From DATKZH01 sp964475955 (lineage in GTDB: Bacteria; Planctomycetota; Planctomycetia; Pirellulales; Thermoguttaceae): a stretch of DNA of 31,272 bases. The notes under the pieces are model-generated. The model did not search any database, was not told the origin of the DNA, and worked only from the letters and a program-made list of their open reading frames with translations. Of the stretch, positions 1 to 6,813 are shown one piece after another; the first letter of the stretch is position 1, and the number at the start of each line of letters is the position of its first letter. Location of the stretch: positions 1 through 31,272 of the forward strand of contig CAYYZY010000087.1 in the NCBI GenBank assembly GCA_964475955.1, written 5' to 3'. The translations under genes were made by a program, and so were the position numbers.

Positions 1-34
1 TCGTTCGTAGGACGGGTGCACGGTGCGCGCGCCT

Positions 35-63
35 TCGTAGGACGGAATGGCATTCCGTCTTAC
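35..63. repeat. Short palindromic intergenic repeat, family A, copy 1
   Basis: A hairpin with 8-base arms, ACGGAATG and CATTCCGT around one central base (42-58), flanked by GTAGG on the left and CTTAC on the right. A close relative lies at 5084-5112. Both are intergenic, which fits a small dispersed palindromic element. It lies just upstream of the nucleoside transporter gene. Confidence 0.6.
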
Positions 64-122
64 TTGCCTACGGCCGCGGGGCCGCGATGGGCCCCTCAGT
101 GACCGCGTAGCGAGGAGCGGAC

Positions 123-1373
123 ATGGGTCGCGTGGTGAGCTTCTTGGGGCTACTGACGATGCTGTTTCTGGCCTGGCTCATGTCGGACGACCGGAAACGG
201 ATGAATTTCCGCCTGATCGTCAGCGGCCTGGCGCTTCAGTTCGCCCTGGCCGCGCTCCTGCTGGGCACCCCCCTGAAGACGGCGTTCTTTCAAGTCGTCG
301 GGGCCGTCATGACGGGCTTCATTCAGTGCTCCGACCGCGGCGCGGAGTTCGTCTTCGGGTCGTTCTTCTTCGGCGACTGGTTCCAGAAGGAGTACGGCGG
401 CCCCCCGTTCGCCTTCACCGTCATGCCCGCGGTGATCGTTTTCTCCTCGCTCACGGCCGTCCTCTTCCACCTGGGCGTGTTGCAGTGGCTCGTGAAGCTG
501 ATGGCCCGGGTGATGGTCTGGGTGATGGACGTTTCCGGGGCGGAGTCGCTCTGCGCGGCGGCCAACGTGTTCGTGGGCATCACCACGGCCCCCCTGGTCG
601 TCCGGCCCTACCTGCAAACGATGACCCGCTCCGAGTTGATGGCCATGATGACCGGCGGTATGGCGACCGTGGCCGGGGGAACGATGGTCGCCTACGTGGG
701 CATGGCGCCCGACGCCGCCACCAAGGCCACGCTGGCCGGCCACTTGGCCATCGCCTCGCTGATCTCCGCGCCCGCCTCGCTGGTGGTCGCCAAGATCATG
801 GTGCCCGAGCCGGAGCAATCGCCGACCAAGGGACGGGTGACCGTCGAGGTCCCCCGAACCGATGCGAACCTCCTCGACGCTGCCTGCCGCGGGGCGGCCG
901 ACGGACTGAAGCTCGTGCTCAACATCGTGGCCATGCTCATCGCGTTCATCGCCTTGGTGCACCTGGTCAACCTGATGCTCTCGCCGCTGCCCCCCGTCGC
1001 CGGCGAGCCGCTCACGCTGGAACGCATGCTCGGCTGGCTCTGCGCCCCGCTGGCCTGGATCATGGGCGTGGAGTGGAAAGACGCCCCCACCGTGGGCGTG
1101 CTCATCGGCAAGAAGACGATCTTCAACGAGTTCCTGGCCTACGACGGGCTCCTCCGCCAAGGCGCCCACCTCTCCGAGCGATCGTTCACCATCGCCACCT
1201 ACGCCCTGTGCGGGTTCGCCAACCTGGGCTCGATCGCGGTGACGATCGGCGGAATCGGCGGATTGGTCCCGGACCGACGCCGGGACTTCGCCAAGTACGG
1301 GTTCCGGTCGATGATCGGCGGCGCCCTGGCCGCGTTCATGACCGCGTCGATCGCCGGAATGCTGATTCCATAG
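123..1373 (+). CDS. Concentrative nucleoside transporter (CNT/NupC family)
   Basis: This is a 416-residue integral membrane protein of the CNT family, which imports nucleosides by ion symport across the inner membrane. The ATG is preceded by GAGGAG at a good distance. The hydrophobic profile shows the family layout: N-terminal helices, a gate-like region, and the two re-entrant hairpin motifs. The first hairpin region carries SGAESLCAAANVF followed by GITTAPLVVRPYL (residues 138-164); the second half has KKTIFNEFLAY and CGFANLGSIAVTIGGIGG. In characterised CNTs the first motif reads GQTEAP, where Gln and Glu contact the base. Here those positions are Ile153 and Thr155, while the ribose-side Glu/Asn motifs are kept, so specificity may differ. 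It has no obvious operon partner; a hairpin follows at 1489-1507. Confidence 0.92.
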   Translation: MGRVVSFLGLLTMLFLAWLMSDDRKRMNFRLIVSGLALQFALAALLLGTPLKTAFFQVVGAVMTGFIQCSDRGAEFVFGSFFFGDWFQKEYGGPPFAFTVMPAVIVFSSLTAVLFHLGVLQWLVKLMARVMVWVMDVSGAESLCAAANVFVGITTAPLVVRPYLQTMTRSELMAMMTGGMATVAGGTMVAYVGMAPDAATKATLAGHLAIASLISAPASLVVAKIMVPEPEQSPTKGRVTVEVPRTDANLLDAACRGAADGLKLVLNIVAMLIAFIALVHLVNLMLSPLPPVAGEPLTLERMLGWLCAPLAWIMGVEWKDAPTVGVLIGKKTIFNEFLAYDGLLRQGAHLSERSFTIATYALCGFANLGSIAVTIGGIGGLVPDRRRDFAKYGFRSMIGGALAAFMTASIAGMLIP

Positions 1374-1488
1374 AAACTCGTGAGAACAAGGTGGCGGCCT
1401 TCGGGGGGCCTGTCGGCGACGACGCTCCCTGCGCGACTCCGCCGCCCGGTTACGCCCCGCGCGAGGCGGGCCCGCGCATCCTCTTCAA

Positions 1489-1507
1489 AGGGGGGAACCG
1501 CCCCCCT
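1489..1507. terminator. G/C hairpin, possible terminator after the nucleoside transporter
   Basis: Perfect 7-base arms (AGGGGGG and CCCCCCT) around a 5-base loop lie about 115 bases after the transporter stop and before the regulator gene. There is no T-tract, so intrinsic termination is uncertain. Confidence 0.35.
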
Positions 1508-1599
1508 GTTCGAAGGCCGGCCTTCCTTGACCATTCGGGGGGATATTGATATCGTGCGATCGTTCGGCCCCCCTTACGGACAGACTGGTGGAGTCCCCA

Positions 1600-2232
1600 A
1601 TGAGTATCAGACTTCTCGTCGGCGATCCTCACCCGGCGGCGGTGGCTGGCGTGCGGCGGTTTCTCGAAGGCACGGACATTGAGGTCGTCGCCGAGCCAGG
1701 CGATGGCGCTCGAGCCGCCCGACTCGCGATCGAGGAAACCCCCGACCTCGTGCTCTTGGCCGTCAACATACCGCCGGAAGATGGGCTGGCCGTCCTGGCG
1801 CGCATCAAGCAGGCCCGGCCCGATTTGCCGGTGATAATGACCGCCTGCGACCGCCACCCCATCCACCTCGCCCAGGCCCACCGACTCGGCGCCAGCGGGC
1901 TGTTGCTCAAAGATTTCGATCCGGAGCGGCTCGTCAGCACGATCCGCCGGGTTGCCTCAGGCGGCAACGTCTGGAGCCGGGAGGAGGTCCGCCGGGTGAC
2001 CGCGGTTCTCACTGCCGAGCCGGCCGTGCCGAATCTCGAGGTCCCGCTGACCCAACGCGAGTTTGAGGTGCTGCGCTACCTCATTCAGGGGCTCACCAAC
2101 CGCCGCATCGCCGACCAGCTCGCCATCAGCTACGAGACGGTCAAGGAGCACGTCCAGCACATCATCCGCAAGATCGGCGTGGGCGACCGCACCCAGGCCG
2201 CCGTGTGGGCCGTGCGAAACGGCGTCGGGTAG
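1600..2232 (+). CDS. NarL/LuxR-type response regulator with a degenerate receiver domain
   Basis: A 210-residue protein: receiver domain at about 2-120 and a LuxR-type helix-turn-helix at about 147-205 (LTQREFEVLRYLIQGLTNRRIA, then YETVKEHVQHIIRKIG). I chose the ATG at 1600 because the receiver fold starts immediately after it (MSIRLLVGDPHP). In the receiver, Asp9 of the acidic pair, Thr81 and Lys104 are kept, but the phosphoacceptor position reads LLAVNIPPEDG, with Ala54 where Asp is expected. The acidic-pair neighbour is Gly8. Family knowledge says such a domain cannot take a phosphoryl group in the normal way, so it may act constitutively or through another input. No histidine kinase gene is adjacent. 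It should bind DNA as a dimer through the C-terminal domain; targets are unknown. Confidence 0.9.
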   Translation: MSIRLLVGDPHPAAVAGVRRFLEGTDIEVVAEPGDGARAARLAIEETPDLVLLAVNIPPEDGLAVLARIKQARPDLPVIMTACDRHPIHLAQAHRLGASGLLLKDFDPERLVSTIRRVASGGNVWSREEVRRVTAVLTAEPAVPNLEVPLTQREFEVLRYLIQGLTNRRIADQLAISYETVKEHVQHIIRKIGVGDRTQAAVWAVRNGVG

Positions 2233-2360
2233 TCTGCGGGCGATCGGCGTCCGCGATCGGCGAACGAGCCCGCTCGGTCGGCGCCGCGGCACGCCACCGA
2301 GCCGGGCCGCACCGGGGCATGGCCACAAGCGATGGAACGATCGACCTTGGGAGACGCATC

Positions 2361-2936
2361 ATGAAGGCTTTGGGAATCTCCGGCAGCCCCCGCCCCGGGG
2401 GCAACACCGACACCATGGTCCAACTCGCCCTCGACGTGTTGGCCGGCGAAGGCATCGAGACCGAATTCCTCTCACTGGCCGATCGGCCGATCAAACCCTG
2501 CACGGGCTGTGCGGCGTGCAAGGAGCTGGAGGAGATCCGCTGCGCGCAGGACGACCCCGCGTTCGAGGGCATGATCGAACGATTCATGGAGGCCGACGGC
2601 ATCCTGGTCGGCTCGCCGGTCTACTTCGGCTCGGCGACGCCGCAAACCATGGCCCTGCTCGACCGCGTGGGCTATGTCGCCCGGGCCAACGACAATTTCC
2701 TCCGCCGCAAGGTCGGCGCGGCGATCACCGTCGCCCGGCGCGCGGGCCAGAACTTCACGTTCGCCCAGCTCAACTACTTCTTCCTCATTTCCGAGATGAT
2801 CGTCCCCGGCTCCACCTACTGGAACGTAGCCATCGGGAAGCAGAAGGGCGACGTGAACGGCGACCAGGAGGGTCTCGATACCATCCGGCGCCTCGGCGAG
2901 AACATGGCGTGGCTGATGAAGAAGGTGGCGGAGTAG
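2361..2936 (+). CDS. Iron-sulfur flavoprotein / NADPH-dependent FMN reductase family
   Basis: A 191-residue flavodoxin-fold protein. The FMN phosphate-binding loop is visible at the start (GISGSPRPGGNTD, residues 5-17), and GSPVYFGSATP is the second flavin-contact loop. Cys47, Cys50, Cys53 and Cys61 make a compact CX2CX2CX7C motif, the spacing expected for the [4Fe-4S] cluster of archaeal-type iron-sulfur flavoproteins (Isf). This supports an electron-transfer role rather than a plain quinone reductase. The ATG at 2361 begins the fold directly; longer upstream extensions in frame look non-coding. The gene stands alone between the regulator and a 160-base gap. The electron donor and acceptor are not evident from the context. 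Confidence 0.88.
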   Translation: MKALGISGSPRPGGNTDTMVQLALDVLAGEGIETEFLSLADRPIKPCTGCAACKELEEIRCAQDDPAFEGMIERFMEADGILVGSPVYFGSATPQTMALLDRVGYVARANDNFLRRKVGAAITVARRAGQNFTFAQLNYFFLISEMIVPGSTYWNVAIGKQKGDVNGDQEGLDTIRRLGENMAWLMKKVAE

Positions 2937-2976
2937 ACTCTTCGTTCGCCGAACGCGCGCACGGCGGGTTGGCCGG

Positions 2977-3033
2977 GGTCGAGCGCAGCGAGTTCCCGGA
3001 ATCGGTAGCACTGTGGGCTCGCTGCACTCGACC
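2977..3033. repeat. Inverted repeat element, family D, copy 1
   Basis: Arms GGTCGAGCGCAGCGAG (2977-2992) and CTCGCTGCACTCGACC (3018-3033) are 16 bases with one mismatch, around a 25-base centre that includes CCCGGAATCGGTAG. A related copy lies in opposite orientation at 18724-18769, with nearly the same centre. It occupies the gap before the tagaturonate reductase-like gene. Confidence 0.7.
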
Positions 3034-3101
3034 ACACCCACCCGAAATTGCACCGGTAATTCCCGGGCAAGTCCCCAAGGGGGCGCCGAGGGAGAACGAC
3101 G

Positions 3102-4550
3102 ATGCCCGAATTGCGGATCAACGGCTCGCTGCTTCGGAGCGTGGACGTGTGGAACACGGCGCAGCCGGCGCAATCCCGCGAGGAAGCCGACCGCGCGCTG
3201 TTGTACCTGGCGCCCGAAGAAGCGCAGGATGCCGGGATCGGGCTGTCGACTCCCCAGGAGTGCCTCGTCGAACTCAACGGGGAGCACGAGGTCGTGGCGA
3301 CCGTCCGCACCTGGCACGCGGCGGGAAAAAGCGGGAGCATCGCGTGTGTGCTCGTCGCGCCGCCCCCGTTTCTGACGAAATTGCGGCGCGCCTACGGCCT
3401 GGAGCCGGCTCGCCGGGCAACTTCGATCGCCGCTTCGCAGCCGGCCTCCAACGAGCTGACGATCCTCCAGTTCGGAACCGGCAAGTTCCTCCGTTGTTTC
3501 GCCGACCTGTTCGTCCACGAGTTGAACGAGATGGACCGGCCGGCCGGGCGCGTCGTCGTGATCCAGTCGACCGGAACCGCCCGCGCGACGGCTCTTAACG
3601 ACCAGCGGCGCCGGTACCGCGTGGCGATCCGGGGACTGGAAGGCGGCAAGCGGGTCGACCGCACGGTCGAGGTCCGAAGCGTCGGCCTGGCCCTGGCTGC
3701 CGCGACCGATTGGGACCGGGTGTTGGAGTTGGCCGAGTCGCCGACCCTTCGCACGGTCATCTCCAACACCACGGAGGCCGGCTACTCGCTCCACCCCGAC
3801 GACCACCCCGACGACCGCCCGCCCCGCTCCTTTCCGGCCAAGCTGCTCGCCGTGCTCCGCGATCGGTTCCGCGCCGGGCTTCCGCCGCTGACGATCCTCC
3901 CGTGCGAGTTGCTCGAAGAGAACGGCACCCGGTTGGTCGGCTTGCTTCTGGAACAGTCGGAGCGGTGGGGGCTTTCGTCGGACTTCGGCCAGTGGGTTCG
4001 TGCCGGGTGTTTCCGGTCGAACACGCTCGTCGACCGGATCGTGGCGGCCCCCGCGCCCGACGACCCGCTCGCCGAAGACGACGCCCTGTTCGCGGTTGCC
4101 GAGCCCTACGCTCTGTGGCTTCTCGACCGGCCGGCGGCCGCAGGGCCGTTCTCCCCCCATCCCGCCGTTCGCGTCGTACGCGACCTCCAGCCGTTCCACC
4201 TCCGCAAGGTGCGGATCCTGAACGGGGCCCACACCGCCCTGGTGGCCAAGGCGCGGCCGCTAGGGCTGGCGACCGTGCGCCAGGCCGTGGAGGATGAGCA
4301 GGTGCGTCCCTGGCTGGAATCGCTCTTGTTCGAGGAGATCGTCCCCACGCTGGAGGGTCGCACCGAGGAGCCGGAGCAGTTCGCCCGCGACGTCCTCGAG
4401 CGGTTCGCCAACCCGTTCCTCGAACACCGCCTCGACGACATCGCCCTGCACCACGACGTCAAGCTCCAGACCCGCCTGGTGCCCACGCTCCAGGAGTACC
4501 GCGAGCGCTTCAGCCGGGCCCCGAAGCGGCTCGAGGAGATCCTGCCGTAG
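3102..4550 (+). CDS. uxaB: Tagaturonate reductase-like protein (mannitol dehydrogenase family), unusual ends
   Basis: A 482-residue protein. From about residue 119 it matches the long-chain polyol dehydrogenase family: a Rossmann start (ILQFGTGKFLRCFADLFVHELN), a VISNTTEAGY segment, PCELLEENG, and the catalytic Lys-Asn-His set in KVRILNGAHT (Lys369, Asn374, His377). The segment sequence is closest to altronate oxidoreductase (UxaB), which interconverts tagaturonate and altronate with NAD(H) in galacturonate breakdown. Two oddities are seen. The first 118 residues are not part of the usual family fold and I do not recognise them. Only about 105 residues follow His377, where family members of known structure have nearly twice that, and the end lacks the usual last helices. 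Activity is therefore uncertain. No other uronate genes are next to it. Confidence 0.82.
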   Translation: MPELRINGSLLRSVDVWNTAQPAQSREEADRALLYLAPEEAQDAGIGLSTPQECLVELNGEHEVVATVRTWHAAGKSGSIACVLVAPPPFLTKLRRAYGLEPARRATSIAASQPASNELTILQFGTGKFLRCFADLFVHELNEMDRPAGRVVVIQSTGTARATALNDQRRRYRVAIRGLEGGKRVDRTVEVRSVGLALAAATDWDRVLELAESPTLRTVISNTTEAGYSLHPDDHPDDRPPRSFPAKLLAVLRDRFRAGLPPLTILPCELLEENGTRLVGLLLEQSERWGLSSDFGQWVRAGCFRSNTLVDRIVAAPAPDDPLAEDDALFAVAEPYALWLLDRPAAAGPFSPHPAVRVVRDLQPFHLRKVRILNGAHTALVAKARPLGLATVRQAVEDEQVRPWLESLLFEEIVPTLEGRTEEPEQFARDVLERFANPFLEHRLDDIALHHDVKLQTRLVPTLQEYRERFSRAPKRLEEILP

Positions 4551-4751
4551 CCGCCGTGGCCAGGAGAAAGGCTGGGTGGGCCCCCGGAAGGAGCGTGTCT
4601 CCCTCAACAAAGGCCTGTCTTGTCCGTGCTCCGGTACATATTATTCCCGAAGCGGCGACGAACTGCGAATGTCGGAGTGTGCGCGGGCGCTCTTTTGTAG
4701 GCGAAGGGAGGCAAGGGATGGACGAACTCATTTAAGATCGACCCGGAAGAG

Positions 4752-5000
4752 ATGATCGGGCTGGCGGCGATGGTGCTCGGGATCTCGGCCGGGATGATCA
4801 TCTCGGTGACGGCCATCGTCTGCCGGACCGTCCGCCGCTATCGCGAGCGGCAGTTGGCCGTCGACCTGATCCACTCGCTGGCCGACCGCGGCATGACCGC
4901 CGACGAAATCGAGCGCCTCGTCGTGGCCTCGGCCGCCGGCGATCCCGAGGAACCCGAAGCCGCAAACGTCCGCGCCAGGATCGCCGCCCTGCGAGGTTAG
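4752..5000 (+). CDS. Small single-pass membrane protein, start probably frameshifted
   Basis: The open frame gives 82 residues: one hydrophobic N-terminal helix (MIGLAAMVLGISAGMIISVTAIVC), a basic stretch RRYRERQ, and a soluble helical tail with ADRGMTADEIERLVVASA. I do not recognise a named family. The ATG at 4752 has poor RBS spacing. A better start is ATG at 4718, preceded by GGGAGGCAAGGG, which reads MDELI and then hits TAA. Removing one T from the TTT at 4731-4733 joins it in frame to give MDELIKIDPEEMIGLAA. The natural protein is thus probably 93 residues, with either a sequencing indel or a real mutation at this point. The basic residues after the helix suggest a cytoplasmic C-terminus. 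Confidence 0.7.
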   Translation: MIGLAAMVLGISAGMIISVTAIVCRTVRRYRERQLAVDLIHSLADRGMTADEIERLVVASAAGDPEEPEAANVRARIAALRG

Positions 5001-5083
5001 CGTAGGCTGAGCGCCGGCATGGCGGCCGTGCCTGCGGGAGCTTCGCATCGTCGGTCTCAGGATGCGCGCACGGGGCGACCAGT

Positions 5084-5112
5084 TTGTAGGGCGGAATGCC
5101 GTTCCGTCTTAC
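5084..5112. repeat. Short palindromic intergenic repeat, family A, copy 2
   Basis: TTGTAGGGCGGAATG followed by CCGTTCCGTCTTAC resembles the element at 35-63, including the flanking GTAGG and CTTAC. The internal palindrome is imperfect (CGGAA / TTCCG). It lies in the gap before the RHH regulator promoter. Confidence 0.55.
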
Positions 5113-5180
5113 TTGGTTCCGCCCCAAGGCCGCGCCGGGGAGGCTGCCGCGATGTCGCGATCTATTGCCCAACCGAGGCC

Positions 5181-5209
5181 TTGCCTGGTCATCGGTTGGG
5201 TAATATAAA
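5181..5209 (+). promoter_or_regulatory. Sigma-70-like promoter of the RHH regulator
   Basis: TTGCCT (5181-5186), a 17-base spacer and TATAAA (5204-5209) give a good vegetative-type promoter. It stands out as an AT-rich island in GC-rich DNA. Transcription should start near 5216, leaving a leader of about 34 bases before the ATG at 5250. The operator at 5196-5220 covers the -10 box. Confidence 0.65.
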
Positions 5210-5220
5210 GTATTACTCAA
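5196..5220. promoter_or_regulatory. Palindromic operator overlapping the -10 box
   Basis: Half-sites TTGGGTAATA (5196-5205) and TATTACTCAA (5211-5220) form a 10-base inverted repeat with one mismatch around a 5-base centre (TAAAG). Position over the -10 box and 30 bases before an RHH-family regulator gene suggests autorepression. The binding claim is inference; the symmetry is directly visible. Confidence 0.7.
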
Positions 5221-5249
5221 TCGCCGCGGCTCGAACCGGGACGGGAACG

Positions 5250-5543
5250 ATGGCGGGAAGCAAGAAGCACGACGTGATCACCTTCAAGGTCGACGACTCG
5301 CTCCGCGAGGCGCTCGACCAGGTGCCCAACCGCTCGGAGTTCATCCGCTCCGCGATCCAGGCCGCCTTGGAGGGGACCTGCCCACTGTGCCGGGGCACGG
5401 GCAGGCTCACGCCCGAGCAACAGCGGCATTGGGAGGCTTTCGCGCGGTGCCACGCGCTGCGGACTTGCGACAACTGTCACGCGGTTCACCTGGTCTGCCT
5501 GGCGGCCGGCCAAGAGTCGGCCGAAACGCAGCCGGAGGAGTAA
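5250..5543 (+). CDS. Ribbon-helix-helix (CopG/NikR-like) metal-responsive regulator with Cys/His-rich C-terminus
   Basis: A 97-residue protein. Residues 8-40 are a classic ribbon-helix-helix DNA-binding unit (VITFKVDDSLREALDQV, then RSEFIRSAIQAAL). The tail (44-83) is rich in potential metal ligands: Cys44, Cys47, His60, Cys67, His68, Cys73, Cys76, His77, His80 and Cys83, arranged as CPLC, CDNCH and HLVC. This suggests a zinc- or other metal-binding sensor domain replacing the ACT-like domain of NikR. The ATG at 5250 was chosen because the fold begins there, and it lies just after the operator-promoter. The next gene, 123 bases on, is a ZIP transporter, so the likely job is metal-dependent repression of its own gene and the transporter. 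The metal is not known from sequence. Confidence 0.85.
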   Translation: MAGSKKHDVITFKVDDSLREALDQVPNRSEFIRSAIQAALEGTCPLCRGTGRLTPEQQRHWEAFARCHALRTCDNCHAVHLVCLAAGQESAETQPEE

Positions 5544-5610
5544 CGTGGGGCACGTTGCCAACGTGCCCGGACAGCGAGGACGAACGAGCACGTTGGAAAC
5601 GTGCCCCACG
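5544..5610. repeat. Inverted repeat element, family B, copy 1
   Basis: Left arm 5545-5567 and right arm 5588-5609 match as an inverted repeat of 22-23 bases with one mismatch, around a 20-base spacer. Each arm is itself palindromic (GCACGTT / AACGTGC). The same element, with perfect arms, is at 20861-20918. Here it sits between the RHH regulator and the ZIP gene and could form a strong transcript hairpin between the two. Confidence 0.8.
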
Positions 5611-5666
5611 AACCACTCCGCGATCTGCCCCAAAGGCATTTTGATTCGACGGAAGGAACGAAGCCC

Positions 5667-6659
5667 ATGTGGACCCCCGGTCTGTTGCTGGTCTATTGTG
5701 TCCTCATCCTGCTGGCTTCGCTGGCCGGGGGATGGATTCCGCTGCTGGTGCGGCTGACGCACCGTCGCATGCAGTTGGCCGTCAGCCTGGTTGCCGGGGT
5801 GATGCTAGGGGTGGGGCTCCTACACCTCTTGCCGCACGCCTTGCTCGAAGCGCCGGGCCGGCTCGACACCGTCTTCCTCTGGGTGCTCGTCGGCTTCCTG
5901 ACGATGTTCTTCATCGAGCGGTTCTTCTGTTTTCATCACCACGACGTCCCCCACGGCGATCCCGCGGAAGCGGCCGCTTGCGAGCACCAACACGCGCACG
6001 ATCCTCCCGGCGAGCGCGCCGCCGCCCCGTCGCCGGCAGGGGCCGTCGGCGCCGCGCACGACGCGCACCGCCTCACGTGGACCGGCGCGGCGATCGGGCT
6101 GACCCTGCACACGATCATGGCCGGCATCGCCCTGGCCGCCAGCGTGGAGGTCGAATCGCGGGGTGGGCACCTCGTCTCGCTGGCCGGCCTGGGAACGTTC
6201 CTGGTCATCTTCCTCCACAAGCCGTTCGACGCGATGACCATCACCACCCTGATGACTTTCGGCGGATGGTCGACGCTCTTGAAGCACGCCGTCAACGCGG
6301 TCTTCGCCCTGATGATCCCTGCCGGCGTCGGCCTCTTCTATTTCGGTCTCGCCGGCGCCGGGGAAGGAAGCCACGTAGCGGCCTACGCCCTGGCGTTCTC
6401 GGCCGGTACCTTCCTCTGCATCTCGATGAGCGACCTGCTGCCCGAGTTGCAATTCCACGCCCACGACCGGGTCGCGCTTTCCACGGCCCTGGTGCTGGGG
6501 CTGTCGGTCGCCTGGGTCATCGGCGTGATCGAGACGCAGGGCCACGGGCACGCGCATCACGGGCACGCCGTGGACGCCGAGTCGCCGGAACAGGGCCACG
6601 ACCACGCACACGCACACGAGCACGACCACGAGGCCCCGCCCACACACGACCACCCCTGA
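5667..6659 (+). CDS. ZIP-family metal transporter with His-rich loop and tail
   Basis: A 330-residue membrane protein with about eight hydrophobic helices. The ATG at 5667 has GGAAGGAACG upstream and starts a membrane helix at once. Between helices 3 and 4 lies a His-rich loop (FHHHDVPHGD, CEHQHAHD), and the C-terminus is a long His/Asp tail (HGHAHHGHAV, HDHAHAHEHDHE). The ZIP core is seen in helix 4 (LTLHTIMAGIALA) and helix 5 (FLHKPFDAM), and in the late SDLLPEL. The helix 4/5 motifs deviate from the common HNxxEG and HEIPxE, as in a divergent ZIP branch. It likely moves zinc or a similar divalent metal into the cytoplasm. The upstream RHH regulator and operator probably control it by read-through. 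Confidence 0.88.
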   Translation: MWTPGLLLVYCVLILLASLAGGWIPLLVRLTHRRMQLAVSLVAGVMLGVGLLHLLPHALLEAPGRLDTVFLWVLVGFLTMFFIERFFCFHHHDVPHGDPAEAAACEHQHAHDPPGERAAAPSPAGAVGAAHDAHRLTWTGAAIGLTLHTIMAGIALAASVEVESRGGHLVSLAGLGTFLVIFLHKPFDAMTITTLMTFGGWSTLLKHAVNAVFALMIPAGVGLFYFGLAGAGEGSHVAAYALAFSAGTFLCISMSDLLPELQFHAHDRVALSTALVLGLSVAWVIGVIETQGHGHAHHGHAVDAESPEQGHDHAHAHEHDHEAPPTHDHP

Positions 6660-6671
6660 GGCGAGGGCACC

Positions 6672-6797
6672 TTGGGAGTGCGGGGACTTGTCCCCGCGTT
6701 CCGGCCGGCTAACATGGCCGGCGTGCGACTTGCAGAGGTCGGTCTCCTCACGTATCGAGAGGGGCCGGAAAGCGGCGACTCGTCGCCGCACTCCAAA
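6672..6797. repeat. MITE-like inverted repeat element, family C, copy 1
   Basis: The ends are inverted repeats of about 30 bases: TTGGGAGTGCGGGGAC at the left and its near-complement ending GTCGCCGCACTCCAAA at the right. Each end carries its own palindrome (GCGGCGAC / GTCGCCGC on the right). The interior has a second small symmetry (GCCGGCTAACATGGCCGGC). A second copy of the same ends is at 22997-23104. The element lies just before the beta-helix gene and ends 16 bases upstream of its ATG. Confidence 0.75.
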
Positions 6798-6813
6798 TAG
6801 AAAGGAACACCCT

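Noticed and set aside
47..1549. 500-residue open frame overlapping the nucleoside transporter
   Set aside because: Arg/Gly/Pro-rich shadow of the real frame; no family features.
6557..6796. Short frames giving peptides such as MECGDESPLS
   Set aside because: They are translations of the family C repeat, not genes.
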